52,636 bases of DNA from JAIXUI01 sp943373175. GTDB lineage: Bacteria; Bacteroidota; Bacteroidia; UBA7662; JAIXUI01. Numbering within the stretch: the stretch's first letter is position 1; each line of letters opens with the position of its first letter. The stretch covers positions 1 to 52,636 of the forward strand of contig CALSBM010000013.1 in the NCBI GenBank assembly GCA_943373175.1. Reading direction: 5' to 3'. The translations under genes were made by a program, and so were the position numbers. The notes below the pieces were generated by a model. The model was not told the DNA's origin. It saw nothing but the letters and a program-made list of their open reading frames with translations, and did not search any database. Positions 41,232 through 50,394 of the stretch are shown one piece after another.

Positions 41232-42416
41232 TTAAACTTTTTCCAAAACAGCTCCAAAAAGTACATCTCCCCCATCAGAAAGGCGGTTGAAGTAGCGCTG
41301 AGTTATTAAACGTGCACCAGAGCGTTCTTCAAAAGCACCTACTTGCTGTTCATTTTCAATGTTGTAAACCGAGCAAGTGAGGTAAATCAGTTTTCCACCA
41401 GATTTAACATAAGGCCAGACATGGTCTAAAATTCTTGATTGGCGAGCTGTTAACTCTTCTGGACCACCTTCCGGCCACTGACCGACAATTTCAGGTGTGC
41501 GCCTCCAAGTACCGGAACCGCTGCAAGGCGCATCAACCAAAACTGCATCGAATTGTGATGGAAAAGAGCCTGCATCCACAAGTGGAAGTGGAAAATCTAA
41601 ATCCACACAAAGCCGGCTATACTGCCTTAATCCGGCTTTCTGGAAACGTTGACTCAAATTATTCAGGATACTTTCTCTTTTGTCCGATACATACAACTTA
41701 ACCTGAGGTTCAGCATCAAACAACATCAGGCTTTTACCTCCAGAGGCAGCACAGCAATCCCACCAACGTTCTCCTCCTTTAGGCTCCATCAACTGCAAGG
41801 TATCTTGGGAAGCCCAATCCTGAATCTCAAAATACCCCTCTGCTTTTTCCTGCAATCCCAGAAGTGAGGTTTGAATAGGGAATGACCAAGTTTTTACACC
41901 ATCTCTTCGAACCTCCATTCCAAGATCCTGAGTGTAACGATAAAGTGGCTGCTCCATGCCAGATTTAACCCTGATAAAAACTCTGGCAGGCATGAGAAAT
42001 GCCTCTGAGAGTTGATTCTTGGAAATTTCAGAAGAAATCCACTCTGGATTGGGGAAGAAGTCTTCCGGTATAGGCTTAGCTGTAAGCTGAAGTACTCTTT
42101 CTGCTGGGCTTGTTGCTAAATCGTCCCCTTCTGGAATAAACTGATTGACAATGTGTTGGCCCATTCGCTCGGTTCCATATACAATAAGCCAGCTTTTGTG
42201 CAATTGTTCGGTTGAAAGTTCGGAGGAAGTCCAAATAGGTTGACAGCGGATCCAGGCATAAAGAACATCGGATACTGTTTTTCTATCCCCTGAACCCATA
42301 TTTGGGTAGCGTTTAAAAAAGGCTTTCAAAGAAGCTGGAATGGGCTTGCCGGGTGTACGGCTTTGCAGAAATTCTAAAGCGCGCTCAAAATACTGAGCTG
42401 CACGTGGGGATAACAT
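41232..42416 (-). CDS. RsmB/NOP2-type SAM-dependent RNA (cytosine-5)-methyltransferase
   Basis: A 394-residue protein starting at MLSPRAAQYF. The N-terminal half resembles the NusB/Fmu-N fold; the C-terminal half has the SAM loop CCAASGGKSL, a following SDKRESIL strand, the DAPCSGSGTWRR motif IV with the catalytic-release Cys, and the second Cys in YLTCSVYNIENEQQV, the nucleophile of m5C enzymes. The likely target is 16S rRNA C967 or another RNA cytosine. Fifteen in-frame upstream codons are promoter sequence: TATCTTTG lies 4 bases before the chosen ATG. Confidence 0.88.
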   Translation of the reverse strand: MLSPRAAQYFERALEFLQSRTPGKPIPASLKAFFKRYPNMGSGDRKTVSDVLYAWIRCQPIWTSSELSTEQLHKSWLIVYGTERMGQHIVNQFIPEGDDLATSPAERVLQLTAKPIPEDFFPNPEWISSEISKNQLSEAFLMPARVFIRVKSGMEQPLYRYTQDLGMEVRRDGVKTWSFPIQTSLLGLQEKAEGYFEIQDWASQDTLQLMEPKGGERWWDCCAASGGKSLMLFDAEPQVKLYVSDKRESILNNLSQRFQKAGLRQYSRLCVDLDFPLPLVDAGSFPSQFDAVLVDAPCSGSGTWRRTPEIVGQWPEGGPEELTARQSRILDHVWPYVKSGGKLIYLTCSVYNIENEQQVGAFEERSGARLITQRYFNRLSDGGDVLFGAVLEKV

Positions 42417-42420
42417 TAAG

Positions 42421-42428
42421 CAAAGATA
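42421..42428 (-). promoter_or_regulatory. -7 box of the RsmB-like gene (TATCTTTG), leaderless spacing
   Basis: Exact TAnnTTTG match on the minus strand, followed by CTTA and the ATG at 42416. Confidence 0.65.
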
Positions 42429-42463
42429 AGCGCAGCTACCTCCCATAAACTTATCTTGCATTC

Positions 42464-43156
42464 ATGTTAAAACGATTATTTCAAGTTCTCTTGTTTACTT
42501 TCCTTTGCACTCAAGCTATGGCTCAACAAGCAATGGATTCCCTTCAAACGCCTTATTACGATTATTTATTGATGAATTATGGCCGGCCTACTAATGGAAG
42601 ACCGCTTTTGCTTTTCCTTCACGGTTCAGGTGAGCGAGGAAACGATTTATTACCCATAACTATTCATGGCCCTGCCAGGCATCCTGAATTGATGCAACAA
42701 ACCGATATGGTGCTGATTTCGCCTCTTTGTCCAAGGGGAGAATGGTGGTCAACAGGACGATTACACCAGTTTCTTGAAGAAGTGGTGAAAAGGCATAAGC
42801 TTAATCCAAACCAAATCTTTGTCACAGGATTAAGCATGGGAGCATTCGCTACTTGGGATCTGGCTATTCAATATCCGGAATTGATTAAGGCAATTGCTCC
42901 AGTTTGTGGAGGTGGCTATGTTGACAGAGTGTGTAAGATGAAATCCGTTGAGGTCTGGGCATTCCATGGAGAAAAAGACCCTGTTGTTCCGGTAGATACT
43001 AGCAGAAAAATGGTCAATACCCTTTTACGTTGTGGAGGCAAAGCTAAGCTTACCATTTACCCAGATGCGGAGCACGATTCCTGGACAGAAACTTACGCAA
43101 ATAAGGAACTCTATCAGTGGTTCATGACTTTAAGAAATAAAAGCAGAAAAAAATGA
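42464..43156 (+). CDS. Secreted alpha/beta-hydrolase (phospholipase/carboxylesterase type)
   Basis: A 230-residue protein with a signal peptide (about residues 1-20, ending TQAMA). The hydrolase fold shows the oxyanion strand LLLFLHGSGERG, the nucleophile S124 in GLSMG, D172 in HGEKDPVVP and H203 in AEHDSW. The arrangement fits predicted peptidase/esterase proteins of the LpqC/PHB-depolymerase-like group; substrate unknown, location periplasmic. The stop overlaps the next gene by 4 bp (ATGA). Confidence 0.88.
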   Translation: MLKRLFQVLLFTFLCTQAMAQQAMDSLQTPYYDYLLMNYGRPTNGRPLLLFLHGSGERGNDLLPITIHGPARHPELMQQTDMVLISPLCPRGEWWSTGRLHQFLEEVVKRHKLNPNQIFVTGLSMGAFATWDLAIQYPELIKAIAPVCGGGYVDRVCKMKSVEVWAFHGEKDPVVPVDTSRKMVNTLLRCGGKAKLTIYPDAEHDSWTETYANKELYQWFMTLRNKSRKK

Positions 43157-43869
43157 AAAAACTCCTTCTCGCGCTCTTTTCATCACTCGTTATACTCAAT
43201 TCCTGCGCTCAAAAACCGGAAGCTGGGATTGAAAAGGTAATCCCCAATACATTTCAACTTAAACTCAAAGCTTCGCAGGATGCTCAATTAATAGATGTTA
43301 GAACCCCGGAAGAATTCTCCGAAGGACATTTAAAAGGTTCTAAAAATCTAGATTACAACAGTGAAGGTTTTGAAGCTTCGCTCGCTACACTGAGCAAGAG
43401 TAAGCCGGTTTTTGTGTACTGCTTTGTAGGGGGAAGATCCGGACAGGCTGCAAAACTGCTCTATCAGAAAGGATTTACTCAGGTTGTAGATATGCAGGGA
43501 GGTTATAAAAAGTGGACAGAAGAAGGATTGCCAATTGAGAACCCCGGGAATACCCTGAACAAGGAAGGTATTTCAGAAAATGACTATAATGCACTGATTT
43601 CAAAAGGGTTAGTATTAATAGATTTCAGTGCTCCTTGGTGCCCTCCTTGTAGAAAAATGAAGCCATTTATGGATCAGCTTGAATCTAAAATGGGCGGCAC
43701 TTTAAAAGTAGCTCCTTTAAACGCAGACGAAAACACCCTAATGGTTAAACAACTTCATGTGGACGAACTTCCAACTTTGTTGCTTTACAAAGATGGTAAA
43801 CTGCTATTGAGGCATATTGGGTTAATTGATGAAGCTTCACTCATCAAAGAAATCAACGCTCGGAAGTAA
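43153..43869 (+). CDS. Rhodanese-thioredoxin fusion lipoprotein
   Basis: A 238-residue protein with a lipoprotein signal peptide (ILNSC, C18). Residues about 30-130 are a rhodanese domain with DVRTPEEFSEGH and the active loop C90-FVGGRS; residues about 138-238 a thioredoxin domain with W162-C163-P-P-C166 and the cis-Pro in DELPTLLLY. Both active sites are complete. A periplasmic sulfur-transfer plus thiol-exchange protein is suggested: the Trx half could reduce the persulfide formed on the rhodanese half. Translationally coupled to the preceding hydrolase and closed by a terminator. Confidence 0.93.
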   Translation: MKKLLLALFSSLVILNSCAQKPEAGIEKVIPNTFQLKLKASQDAQLIDVRTPEEFSEGHLKGSKNLDYNSEGFEASLATLSKSKPVFVYCFVGGRSGQAAKLLYQKGFTQVVDMQGGYKKWTEEGLPIENPGNTLNKEGISENDYNALISKGLVLIDFSAPWCPPCRKMKPFMDQLESKMGGTLKVAPLNADENTLMVKQLHVDELPTLLLYKDGKLLLRHIGLIDEASLIKEINARK

Positions 43870-43887
43870 AACTTAATAACAGATTTG

Positions 43888-43919
43888 AAAAAGACCTGCC
43901 TGTAAGCAGGTCTTTTTTT
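43888..43919 (+). terminator. Intrinsic terminator after the rhodanese-thioredoxin gene
   Basis: AAAAAGACCTGC 43888-43899, loop CTGTAA, GCAGGTC 43906-43912 and seven T. The end of the T-run merges into TATCTTCG (43919-43926), a -7-like box 6 bases before the next ATG. Confidence 0.95.
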
Positions 43920-43932
43920 ATCTTCGGCTATT

Positions 43933-44655
43933 ATGAAGAGATTGTTCACCGCTCTTTCGATATCTACCATTTTGCTTTCCGGTTGCACTAAGGAAACGCC
44001 TAACGATGACGGACCCGATACTTTAGTTGCTCAGGAATTTAAAGCCTTGAATTTGTGCGTTAATCCCAATAAAACTTTCAACATCAATGTAAACATTGAT
44101 GGGCGTAGGTGGTTGAGCAACCTCGCTTTTCGTAATGGAGATGGCCCAAATTTGTTTCTTAACATTAAGGAACCCGATACAATTTTCAGAGTTTTTGCTT
44201 TGTATGACCAGGATAATCTTAGGATAGATACTGTTGGATTGACGCCAACCTTTAAAACAGGAAAATACACGTTATGGTGCTTTGGAAATCCTGCTTCTTT
44301 TGGTTCAGGAGCTCCCAAAATGATGTTAGTCCCGGTACGATCCGATAAACCAACTGACTTTTCAACCAACATTCGGTTTCTCCATACCTGGGTGGATCAG
44401 GACAGTGTAACCATTCGTTATAACGGTTTTCAAGTAACGAAGTTAGGTTATGGTCAGATGACCCCTTTTTATAACATTTACCCCTCTACTACTGATCGTT
44501 TGTTGATGCTTAACTCATCTGGCGATACGCTTCAATATTCAAACGGTGATTTATTTGCTTCCAACCAGAATTACACCCTTGCGCTCACTTACACGATTCA
44601 GAATCCAGTTCTTGGAACAAGAAATCGTCTTACATACTTAAAACGTCAGGAATAA
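43933..44655 (+). CDS. Hypothetical lipoprotein, 240 residues
   Basis: An exported protein with a lipoprotein signal peptide (TILLSGC, C19). The rest is beta-rich with no recognised domain; the region after the anchor is acidic (TPNDDGPD). A -7-like TATCTTCG lies 6 bases before the ATG, overlapping the terminator tail of the previous gene, so the two units are packed without spare sequence. The PAS sensor gene starts 2 bases after the stop, which suggests that this lipoprotein and the sensor are co-transcribed and may be functionally linked. Confidence 0.75.
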   Translation: MKRLFTALSISTILLSGCTKETPNDDGPDTLVAQEFKALNLCVNPNKTFNINVNIDGRRWLSNLAFRNGDGPNLFLNIKEPDTIFRVFALYDQDNLRIDTVGLTPTFKTGKYTLWCFGNPASFGSGAPKMMLVPVRSDKPTDFSTNIRFLHTWVDQDSVTIRYNGFQVTKLGYGQMTPFYNIYPSTTDRLLMLNSSGDTLQYSNGDLFASNQNYTLALTYTIQNPVLGTRNRLTYLKRQE

Positions 44656-44657
44656 CC

Positions 44658-47237
44658 ATGGAAAACAATCTATGGAAAGGAAGCATCCTTATTGCCCCCA
44701 GTCTAGATTTAGGGCTGCACCTTTTCACCACTGCTTTTATAGGAAGTAGTTTATCTGCTTGCACCCTGGTGCCAGTAAAAGACGAAGATGAGTTTATCAA
44801 TGAATTACGTTCGCCTGACTTATTGTTAATTATCACCGGATTAGATCACCCTTTTCTTTCAGCAGAAAAAATTCTGGGCTATGCGCAAGATGCACTAAGG
44901 CATGTTCCCGTAGTATTGCTTGAAAGTTCTTCCCCAGTAAGAAGAATTGCCAATCTCTTTAAGACAGGTCTTGCTGATGCCTGGCCACCTGTAATTGACC
45001 AGCAGTTGCTCATGGGGCTTGATATTCTGTTGTCGCGTTGGCCTTATGACAATAAAGGTGTGATGAAGGAAAATGACTTTCTTAATGTCATTCGCCATTC
45101 TCCTGAATTGCTAAGCTTGCATGATATTGACGGTCGGTATCTGCGTATTTCACAAACGATTTTCAAAATCACCGGCTATAAGGCCGAAGAACTTACCGGA
45201 ACTGATTTTTACGAACATATTCATCCTGAAGACGCAGATAGAGTACTTCGTCCGTTACATAGAGCCTTGTTAAATGGTGAAAAGGAAGCCCGGTTTTCCC
45301 GATATCGATTCAGAACTTCGAATGGAAAATATCGCTGGTTTGAAACGGTAGGATCGCCTTTAAAGGATGAAGATGGTAAGGTTGCTCAACTTCTTTTGAT
45401 TACCCGCCCAGTTGATGAGCAAGTTGAACTTGAAGAACGATTGGTGCAACACAATGAGATTCTGAAAATGTCATTGAACGCATCAAGTTCTGCATTCTGG
45501 GTATATGACCTCGATAATAACTCCCTTTGGTGGTCTGATGAAATGAAGGAGCTTTTTGAAGGTGATGGAAGTGCCAACATTGAAAGCAGTAAAGAGCTTT
45601 TTTTGAAACGCATCCACCCTGATGACGCTTCAAAACTAACCGAAGAATGGAAACTTATTAAAGAATCTCCTTTCGATTTCTTCAACAGCTTTCCTGATAA
45701 AATGATCACCTCAGAGTTTCGCTTTATTAAAGAAAATGGCGAGATGCATTGGTTGAGATCTTTTATCCGGTTGTTCCGAAAAACAGATCCAAGGTTAATG
45801 GGCAGATTGGTAGGCTTGCATCTTGATGTAACTCATACTAAAGATTTAAGCCAAGCACTCAGGTTGTCCAATTTGCAGCATGAAGCACTCATCAATACGG
45901 CTACTTCAGGAATTTATACCGACGATGCTTATGGTTTCAGAAGGTATGCGAATGAAGAACTTGCTAGAATTTGTGGCCTCACCGTCGATGAATGCAAAGC
46001 TTTTGGCTGGAAAACTAACCTCCATCCGGATGATTCGTTAAGAGTTAATCAAGAACGATTACTTTTCCTTGAATCAGAATCACGTGAGTTTACTTCTGAA
46101 TACCGTTTCCAACATTCGAACGGTAACATTATTTACGTTTTTGAACAAAGCATTAAAGTTATTGATGACAACGAATTGTTAGTTGGGTTTTCAGGAACTC
46201 TTACTGATGTATCCAAGCTGAAACAGTCTGAGCACGAACTCGCTGAAAGAAAGCTATTGTTAGAAGAAATCATCAATCATGAAAACGCTTATATTTTTTG
46301 CAAAGACCTTGATGGCCGATTGCAGTTGGTAAATACTGTTATGGATCAACTCTTAGGTGGAAACGCTATTAATAAGGTTGAATACGAACTTTTAGAACCA
46401 GATAGCTATACGGTACAAATACGCGAAAACGACTTGGAAGTTCTTAGTTCGGGTCATCCAAAGGTGTTTGAAGAGGCTGCACTAATTAAAGGAAAACTCA
46501 AACATTTTCTATCTTCCAAAACGCCACTTCGGAATATAAACGGCGAAATTGTTGGCTTGTCGTGTATGGCGATTGATATTAGCGATAGGGTTGAAGCTGA
46601 TAAGGAAATAGGACGACTCAACGATGTGTTACTAAGGCAGTATAACCAGCTTCGCCGGTATGCCTTTATCAACTCACACGATTTACGTTCGCCTCTCACC
46701 AACATTCAGTCGATAGTAAACCTACTCAAAGTTGAACCTTCAGCATTCAATCACGACTTACTCGAAAACCTTGTTCTTGCCTCTGAAAGATTGGACACTG
46801 TAGTTAGAGAGCTGAATGAGTTAGTAAAAAATGCTGATTTTGAGGAACTTGGTGGTGATGAGCTGGAAAAAGTTAAAATCAAGAATATTTGTCTAATCGA
46901 TGACGATCATATCCAACATTTAATCAATAAGCGAATCATTCGAGATATCGATTCTACGATTCAAATCATAGAGTATGTTGAACCTGAAATTGCGCTTCAA
47001 GATTTGGTCAATGGTAAAATTAAACCAGACTTACTCCTTCTCGATATTAATATGCCGGTTTTGAATGGATGGGAGTTTTTAGAAAGAATGAAAAGCCATG
47101 GAATTAAGGTTGAAGTTCAAATGCTCACTTCTTCAATAGATCCAAGTGATCAGCAGAAGTCGAAGTCCATGGATTTGGTAAAAGGCTTCCTTTCAAAACC
47201 GCTTCGTAAAGAAGTTCTGAAAACAATCCTGATTTGA
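44658..47237 (+). CDS. Multi-PAS sensor with HisKA-like helix pair and receiver domain, no ATPase domain
   Basis: An 859-residue soluble protein. Residues 1 to about 130 look like a receiver-fold remnant without the phospho-acceptor pocket. Then come four PAS domains (roughly 140-250, 270-390, 400-515 and 525-640), the first three with the PAC-type ending typical of PAS-3. A HisKA-like helix carries H674 in FINSHDLRSPLTN. Only about 68 residues later a complete receiver begins (CLIDDD), with phospho-acceptor D796 in LLDINMPVLNG and K847 in LSKPL. The HATPase domain with N, G1 and G2 boxes is missing, so the protein cannot phosphorylate itself and must depend on a partner kinase. The frame is clean. 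Confidence 0.88.
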   Translation: MENNLWKGSILIAPSLDLGLHLFTTAFIGSSLSACTLVPVKDEDEFINELRSPDLLLIITGLDHPFLSAEKILGYAQDALRHVPVVLLESSSPVRRIANLFKTGLADAWPPVIDQQLLMGLDILLSRWPYDNKGVMKENDFLNVIRHSPELLSLHDIDGRYLRISQTIFKITGYKAEELTGTDFYEHIHPEDADRVLRPLHRALLNGEKEARFSRYRFRTSNGKYRWFETVGSPLKDEDGKVAQLLLITRPVDEQVELEERLVQHNEILKMSLNASSSAFWVYDLDNNSLWWSDEMKELFEGDGSANIESSKELFLKRIHPDDASKLTEEWKLIKESPFDFFNSFPDKMITSEFRFIKENGEMHWLRSFIRLFRKTDPRLMGRLVGLHLDVTHTKDLSQALRLSNLQHEALINTATSGIYTDDAYGFRRYANEELARICGLTVDECKAFGWKTNLHPDDSLRVNQERLLFLESESREFTSEYRFQHSNGNIIYVFEQSIKVIDDNELLVGFSGTLTDVSKLKQSEHELAERKLLLEEIINHENAYIFCKDLDGRLQLVNTVMDQLLGGNAINKVEYELLEPDSYTVQIRENDLEVLSSGHPKVFEEAALIKGKLKHFLSSKTPLRNINGEIVGLSCMAIDISDRVEADKEIGRLNDVLLRQYNQLRRYAFINSHDLRSPLTNIQSIVNLLKVEPSAFNHDLLENLVLASERLDTVVRELNELVKNADFEELGGDELEKVKIKNICLIDDDHIQHLINKRIIRDIDSTIQIIEYVEPEIALQDLVNGKIKPDLLLLDINMPVLNGWEFLERMKSHGIKVEVQMLTSSIDPSDQQKSKSMDLVKGFLSKPLRKEVLKTILI

Positions 47238-47253
47238 AGGCATCGTAATCACT

Positions 47254-47288
47254 AAAAAAGCCTCTTCTGAAAAGGAAGAGGCTTTTTT
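47254..47288. terminator. Bidirectional terminator between the sensor (+) and cysteine desulfurase (-) genes
   Basis: AAAAAAGCCTCTTC 47254-47267 pairs perfectly with GAAGAGGCTTTTTT 47275-47288, providing a U-tract in both directions. Confidence 0.95.
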
Positions 47289-47306
47289 ATTTGAACAAAA
47301 GATTGA

Positions 47307-48434
47307 TTACGCTAAAATTTCCTTCAGTTTTTCAATCACATAATCCACTTCCTCTCTGTTATTCTGTTTTCCAAAAGAAAAGCGCACACTTGGCCGGTTT
47401 GATTCGGCTTGTATTCCGCGTAAAACGTGGCTTCCAATATCTGACCCTGAAGTACAGGCACTTCCGCCTGATGCACTAATTCCGCTAATATCAAGATTGA
47501 ATAACAACATCTCCCCCTTTTCTGTGGGTGGAAATGAAACGTTCAGTACTGTATATAAACTCGGGCCTTCCGGATCTCCGTTAAATTTTATTCCCGGGAA
47601 GTTAGCTTTTAGCAACTCCATCATATACGTTTTAACATCCTGAATCTTTGCTTGCTTAGCATCTAAATCGCGATAAGCAATTTCAAGTGCTTTAGCTAAA
47701 CCCACTATGCCATAAACGTTTTCAGTACCACCTCTCATATTTCGTTCTTGAGCACCCCCATGAATCAGAGGAGTGATGGCTAAATCAGAGGAAATATAAA
47801 TAAAACCAACGCCTTTAGGACCATTGAATTTATGACCGGCTCCATTAATAAAGTGAACAGGAGTTTCATTCAAATTAAACCTAAAATGCCCCATTGTTTG
47901 CACGGTATCGGAATGAAAGATTGCGTTGTGTTCAGCACATAAAGCCCCCACTTCTTTCAAATCAATCATATTCCCGATTTCGTTATTTCCGTGCATGAGT
48001 GTTACTAACGCACGTTCATTCTGCTCTAAAAGCAATTTAAGATGCTCTATATCCAACCGCCCGTTGGGTAAAACACGAACTAAATCTAATTTTATTACCC
48101 CTTCTTTGGCCAGCTCTTCCAATGGATGCAAAACAGCATGATGTTCAAGTGGCGATGAGATCGCACGGGTTAGCTTATGGTCGTGTATCGTGCAACGAAT
48201 CGCCATATTATCAGCTTCTGTTCCACCAGAAGTAAAGAATATTTCTGATGGTGAAGCACCTAAAAGTTGAGCAATAGTTTTTCGAGCTTTTTCTATTTCC
48301 GTTCTAACTTTTCTACCATGGGCATGAATGGATGAAGGATTGCCGAAATGCTCCTTCATCATGGGAATCATGGCCTCCAACACTTCATTATCAAGGGGAG
48401 TTGTGGCAGCGTTGTCGAAGTAAATTCGCGTCAT
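47307..48434 (-). CDS. Cysteine desulfurase (NifS/IscS family)
   Basis: A 375-residue class V aminotransferase. The PLP-binding Lys is in GAGHKFNGPKG and the catalytic Cys in GSACTSGSDIGSH; FDNAATTPLD at the N-terminus and FFTSGGTEADN are family hallmarks. The long mobile Cys loop places it in group I (NifS/IscS), which moves sulfur from cysteine to Fe-S scaffolds or tRNA thiolation. No isc scaffold genes are adjacent. It overlaps glmM by 4 bp, so it is co-transcribed with it. Confidence 0.92.
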   Translation of the reverse strand: MTRIYFDNAATTPLDNEVLEAMIPMMKEHFGNPSSIHAHGRKVRTEIEKARKTIAQLLGASPSEIFFTSGGTEADNMAIRCTIHDHKLTRAISSPLEHHAVLHPLEELAKEGVIKLDLVRVLPNGRLDIEHLKLLLEQNERALVTLMHGNNEIGNMIDLKEVGALCAEHNAIFHSDTVQTMGHFRFNLNETPVHFINGAGHKFNGPKGVGFIYISSDLAITPLIHGGAQERNMRGGTENVYGIVGLAKALEIAYRDLDAKQAKIQDVKTYMMELLKANFPGIKFNGDPEGPSLYTVLNVSFPPTEKGEMLLFNLDISGISASGGSACTSGSDIGSHVLRGIQAESNRPSVRFSFGKQNNREEVDYVIEKLKEILA

Positions 48435-49813
48435 GCTACGAAGCTATGAATTTTGTCTATGACCTTCTGCGCCAACGCATTGGCTAATTCCGCATCAGCA
48501 GCTTCAGAATAGATACGTATGATAGGTTCAGTATTCGATTTGCGCAAATGAACCCAACCCTGGGGAAAATCAATTTTCACTCCATCAACTCTGTTAACTT
48601 CCTCTTGCTCAAACTCTTTTGCAATTTTATTCAACAAACTATCAACATCCATTCCTGCACTTAAGGTAATCTTGTTTTTACTCATTGCATAGGCGGGATA
48701 ACTCGCTTTTAGCTGAGTCATAGTAGTTTGTTTACGGGCGAAGTGGGATAAGAATAATGCAATTCCCACTAATGCATCTCTGCCATAGTGAGACTCAGGA
48801 TAAATGATTCCTCCATTACCTTCACCTCCAATTACAGCACCTGTTTCTTTCATAGCCACTACAACATTGACCTCTCCTACTGCAGAAGCAGTATAAGTTT
48901 GCCCGTGCTCACGTGTAACATCCCTCAACGCTCGTGTAGAAGATAAGTTAGAAACCGTGTTTCCGGGTGTTCTGGACAGAACGTAATCTGCAACAGCTAC
49001 CAAGGTATATTCTTCCCCGAACATAGAACCGTCTTCATTAATCAGGGCAAGCCGGTCAACATCAGGATCGACTACTATACCCAGATGTGCCTTCTTTGAA
49101 ACAACAAGAGAGGCAATCTCGGTTAGATGTTCGGCAAGCGGTTCAGGGTTATGGGGGAATCTTCCATCAGGTGTACAGAATAATTCATGGATTTCTTTCA
49201 CTCCAAGTTCTTTTAGCAATGCCGGTACAGCTATTCCTCCCGAGGAGTTAACCGCATCAACCGCAATAGATAGATTGGCAGCTCGAATTGCTTCTACATC
49301 AACCAATGGAAGTTTCAGAATTTGCTTAATATGCCAACTAATGTAATCGTGAGCCTCAACCACAGATCCGATATCATCAATGAATGCGAAAGTAAAATCG
49401 CCTTTTTCAACAAGCTCCAGCACCTCTTTACCATCATCTCCACTGATAAACTCCCCTTTGTCATTAAGGAGCTTAAGAGCGTTCCACTCACCCGGGTTGT
49501 GCGAAGCGGTAAGAATTATTCCACCGGAGGCATTCTCATTGACTACGGCAAGCTCTACGGTTGGAGTAGTAGATAACCCTAAATCCACCACTTCAAAACC
49601 TAGTCCTACGAGGGTTTGGCCAACCAAATGGTTGATCATAGTTCCAGATAAACGGGCGTCTCGTCCCATTACAATTCGGGATGGAAGTCCTTTTTGTTGT
49701 ATCCAGGTACCAAAAGCAGCAGCAAATTGAACTGCGTCAACCGGTGTTAAGTTGTCACCCGGCTTACCACCAATGGTGCCTCTGAAGCCGGAGATAGATT
49801 TTATGAGTGTCAA
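48431..49813 (-). CDS. glmM: Phosphoglucosamine mutase
   Basis: A 460-residue alpha-D-phosphohexomutase of the GlmM branch, starting MTLIKSISGFRG from a TTG codon. The phosphoserine is in LTASHNPGEWN, the metal-binding Asp in VDPDVDRLAL, the sugar-binding loop in GGEGNGG and the phosphate-binding loop in RKSNTEPIIR. It converts glucosamine-6-phosphate to glucosamine-1-phosphate for peptidoglycan and LPS. A longer TTG start six codons upstream exists, but orthologues begin at MTLIKSISG, and the 15-base distance from the TATTTTTG box matches that of the ATP-grasp gene. Phosphomannomutase activity is a possible alternative. Confidence 0.92.
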   Translation of the reverse strand: MTLIKSISGFRGTIGGKPGDNLTPVDAVQFAAAFGTWIQQKGLPSRIVMGRDARLSGTMINHLVGQTLVGLGFEVVDLGLSTTPTVELAVVNENASGGIILTASHNPGEWNALKLLNDKGEFISGDDGKEVLELVEKGDFTFAFIDDIGSVVEAHDYISWHIKQILKLPLVDVEAIRAANLSIAVDAVNSSGGIAVPALLKELGVKEIHELFCTPDGRFPHNPEPLAEHLTEIASLVVSKKAHLGIVVDPDVDRLALINEDGSMFGEEYTLVAVADYVLSRTPGNTVSNLSSTRALRDVTREHGQTYTASAVGEVNVVVAMKETGAVIGGEGNGGIIYPESHYGRDALVGIALFLSHFARKQTTMTQLKASYPAYAMSKNKITLSAGMDVDSLLNKIAKEFEQEEVNRVDGVKIDFPQGWVHLRKSNTEPIIRIYSEAADAELANALAQKVIDKIHSFVA

Positions 49814-49828
49814 AGCTGAAAGTTTGCG

Positions 49829-49836
49829 CAAAAATA
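49829..49836 (-). promoter_or_regulatory. -7 box of glmM (TATTTTTG)
   Basis: TATTTTTG followed by CGCAAA on the minus strand, 15 bases before the chosen TTG start; shares ATATTTTTGCGCAAA with the ATP-grasp promoter at 24683. Confidence 0.6.
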
Positions 49837-49890
49837 TAACTCCCGCTTAGATTGTCAGGGTTATTATCGAGTTACTTCTATAAATCTGCC

Positions 49891-50388
49891 TTAGCTTCTC
49901 CCTCTTTTCCCCCATTCAAGGACTTCAGCACTAACAGGTTTTCCTTCTTCTATCTTGAAACGAATTGCCGTTCTAATAGTATGAAATCCATGATGTCCGC
50001 TTGCTCCTGGATTGATATGTAAATGCCCGAGATTGGGATAATAACGAACGTGTAAAATATGAGAATGACCAGACACCAATAAAGCAGGCCGATGCATCTG
50101 AATGAGCTTTTTTGTTTCCGTGTTGTAACTACCAGGAGTTCCTGTAATATGCCTCATTAGAACTCGTAGCCCTGCTGTTTCAAAAAAGAGATTTTCAGGA
50201 AGCGATTGTCGTACTACTCCTCCGTCAATGTTTCCAAAAACTGCCCTGAACTTTTTGTGCTTTTCTAACTCTTCTAAAACACCTGTTCCTAAGTCGCCTG
50301 CATGCCAAACTTCGTCAGCAGTTAAAATTTCTTTTCGAATAGCATCGTCCAACCAGCCGTGTGTATCGCTAATTAGCAATATTTTCAT
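49891..50388 (-). CDS. YfcE/MJ0936-type metallophosphoesterase
   Basis: A 165-residue calcineurin-fold phosphodiesterase with the metal-site motifs in order: ISDTHG, HAGDLG, FGNID, VSGHSH and a late HINPGA. These bind two divalent metals. E. coli YfcE hydrolyses phosphodiesters in vitro; natural substrate unknown. It begins 6 bases after the M43 protease stop on the same strand, so it probably shares its mRNA. Confidence 0.92.
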   Translation of the reverse strand: MKILLISDTHGWLDDAIRKEILTADEVWHAGDLGTGVLEELEKHKKFRAVFGNIDGGVVRQSLPENLFFETAGLRVLMRHITGTPGSYNTETKKLIQMHRPALLVSGHSHILHVRYYPNLGHLHINPGASGHHGFHTIRTAIRFKIEEGKPVSAEVLEWGKRGRS

Positions 50389-50394
50389 GCTCTT

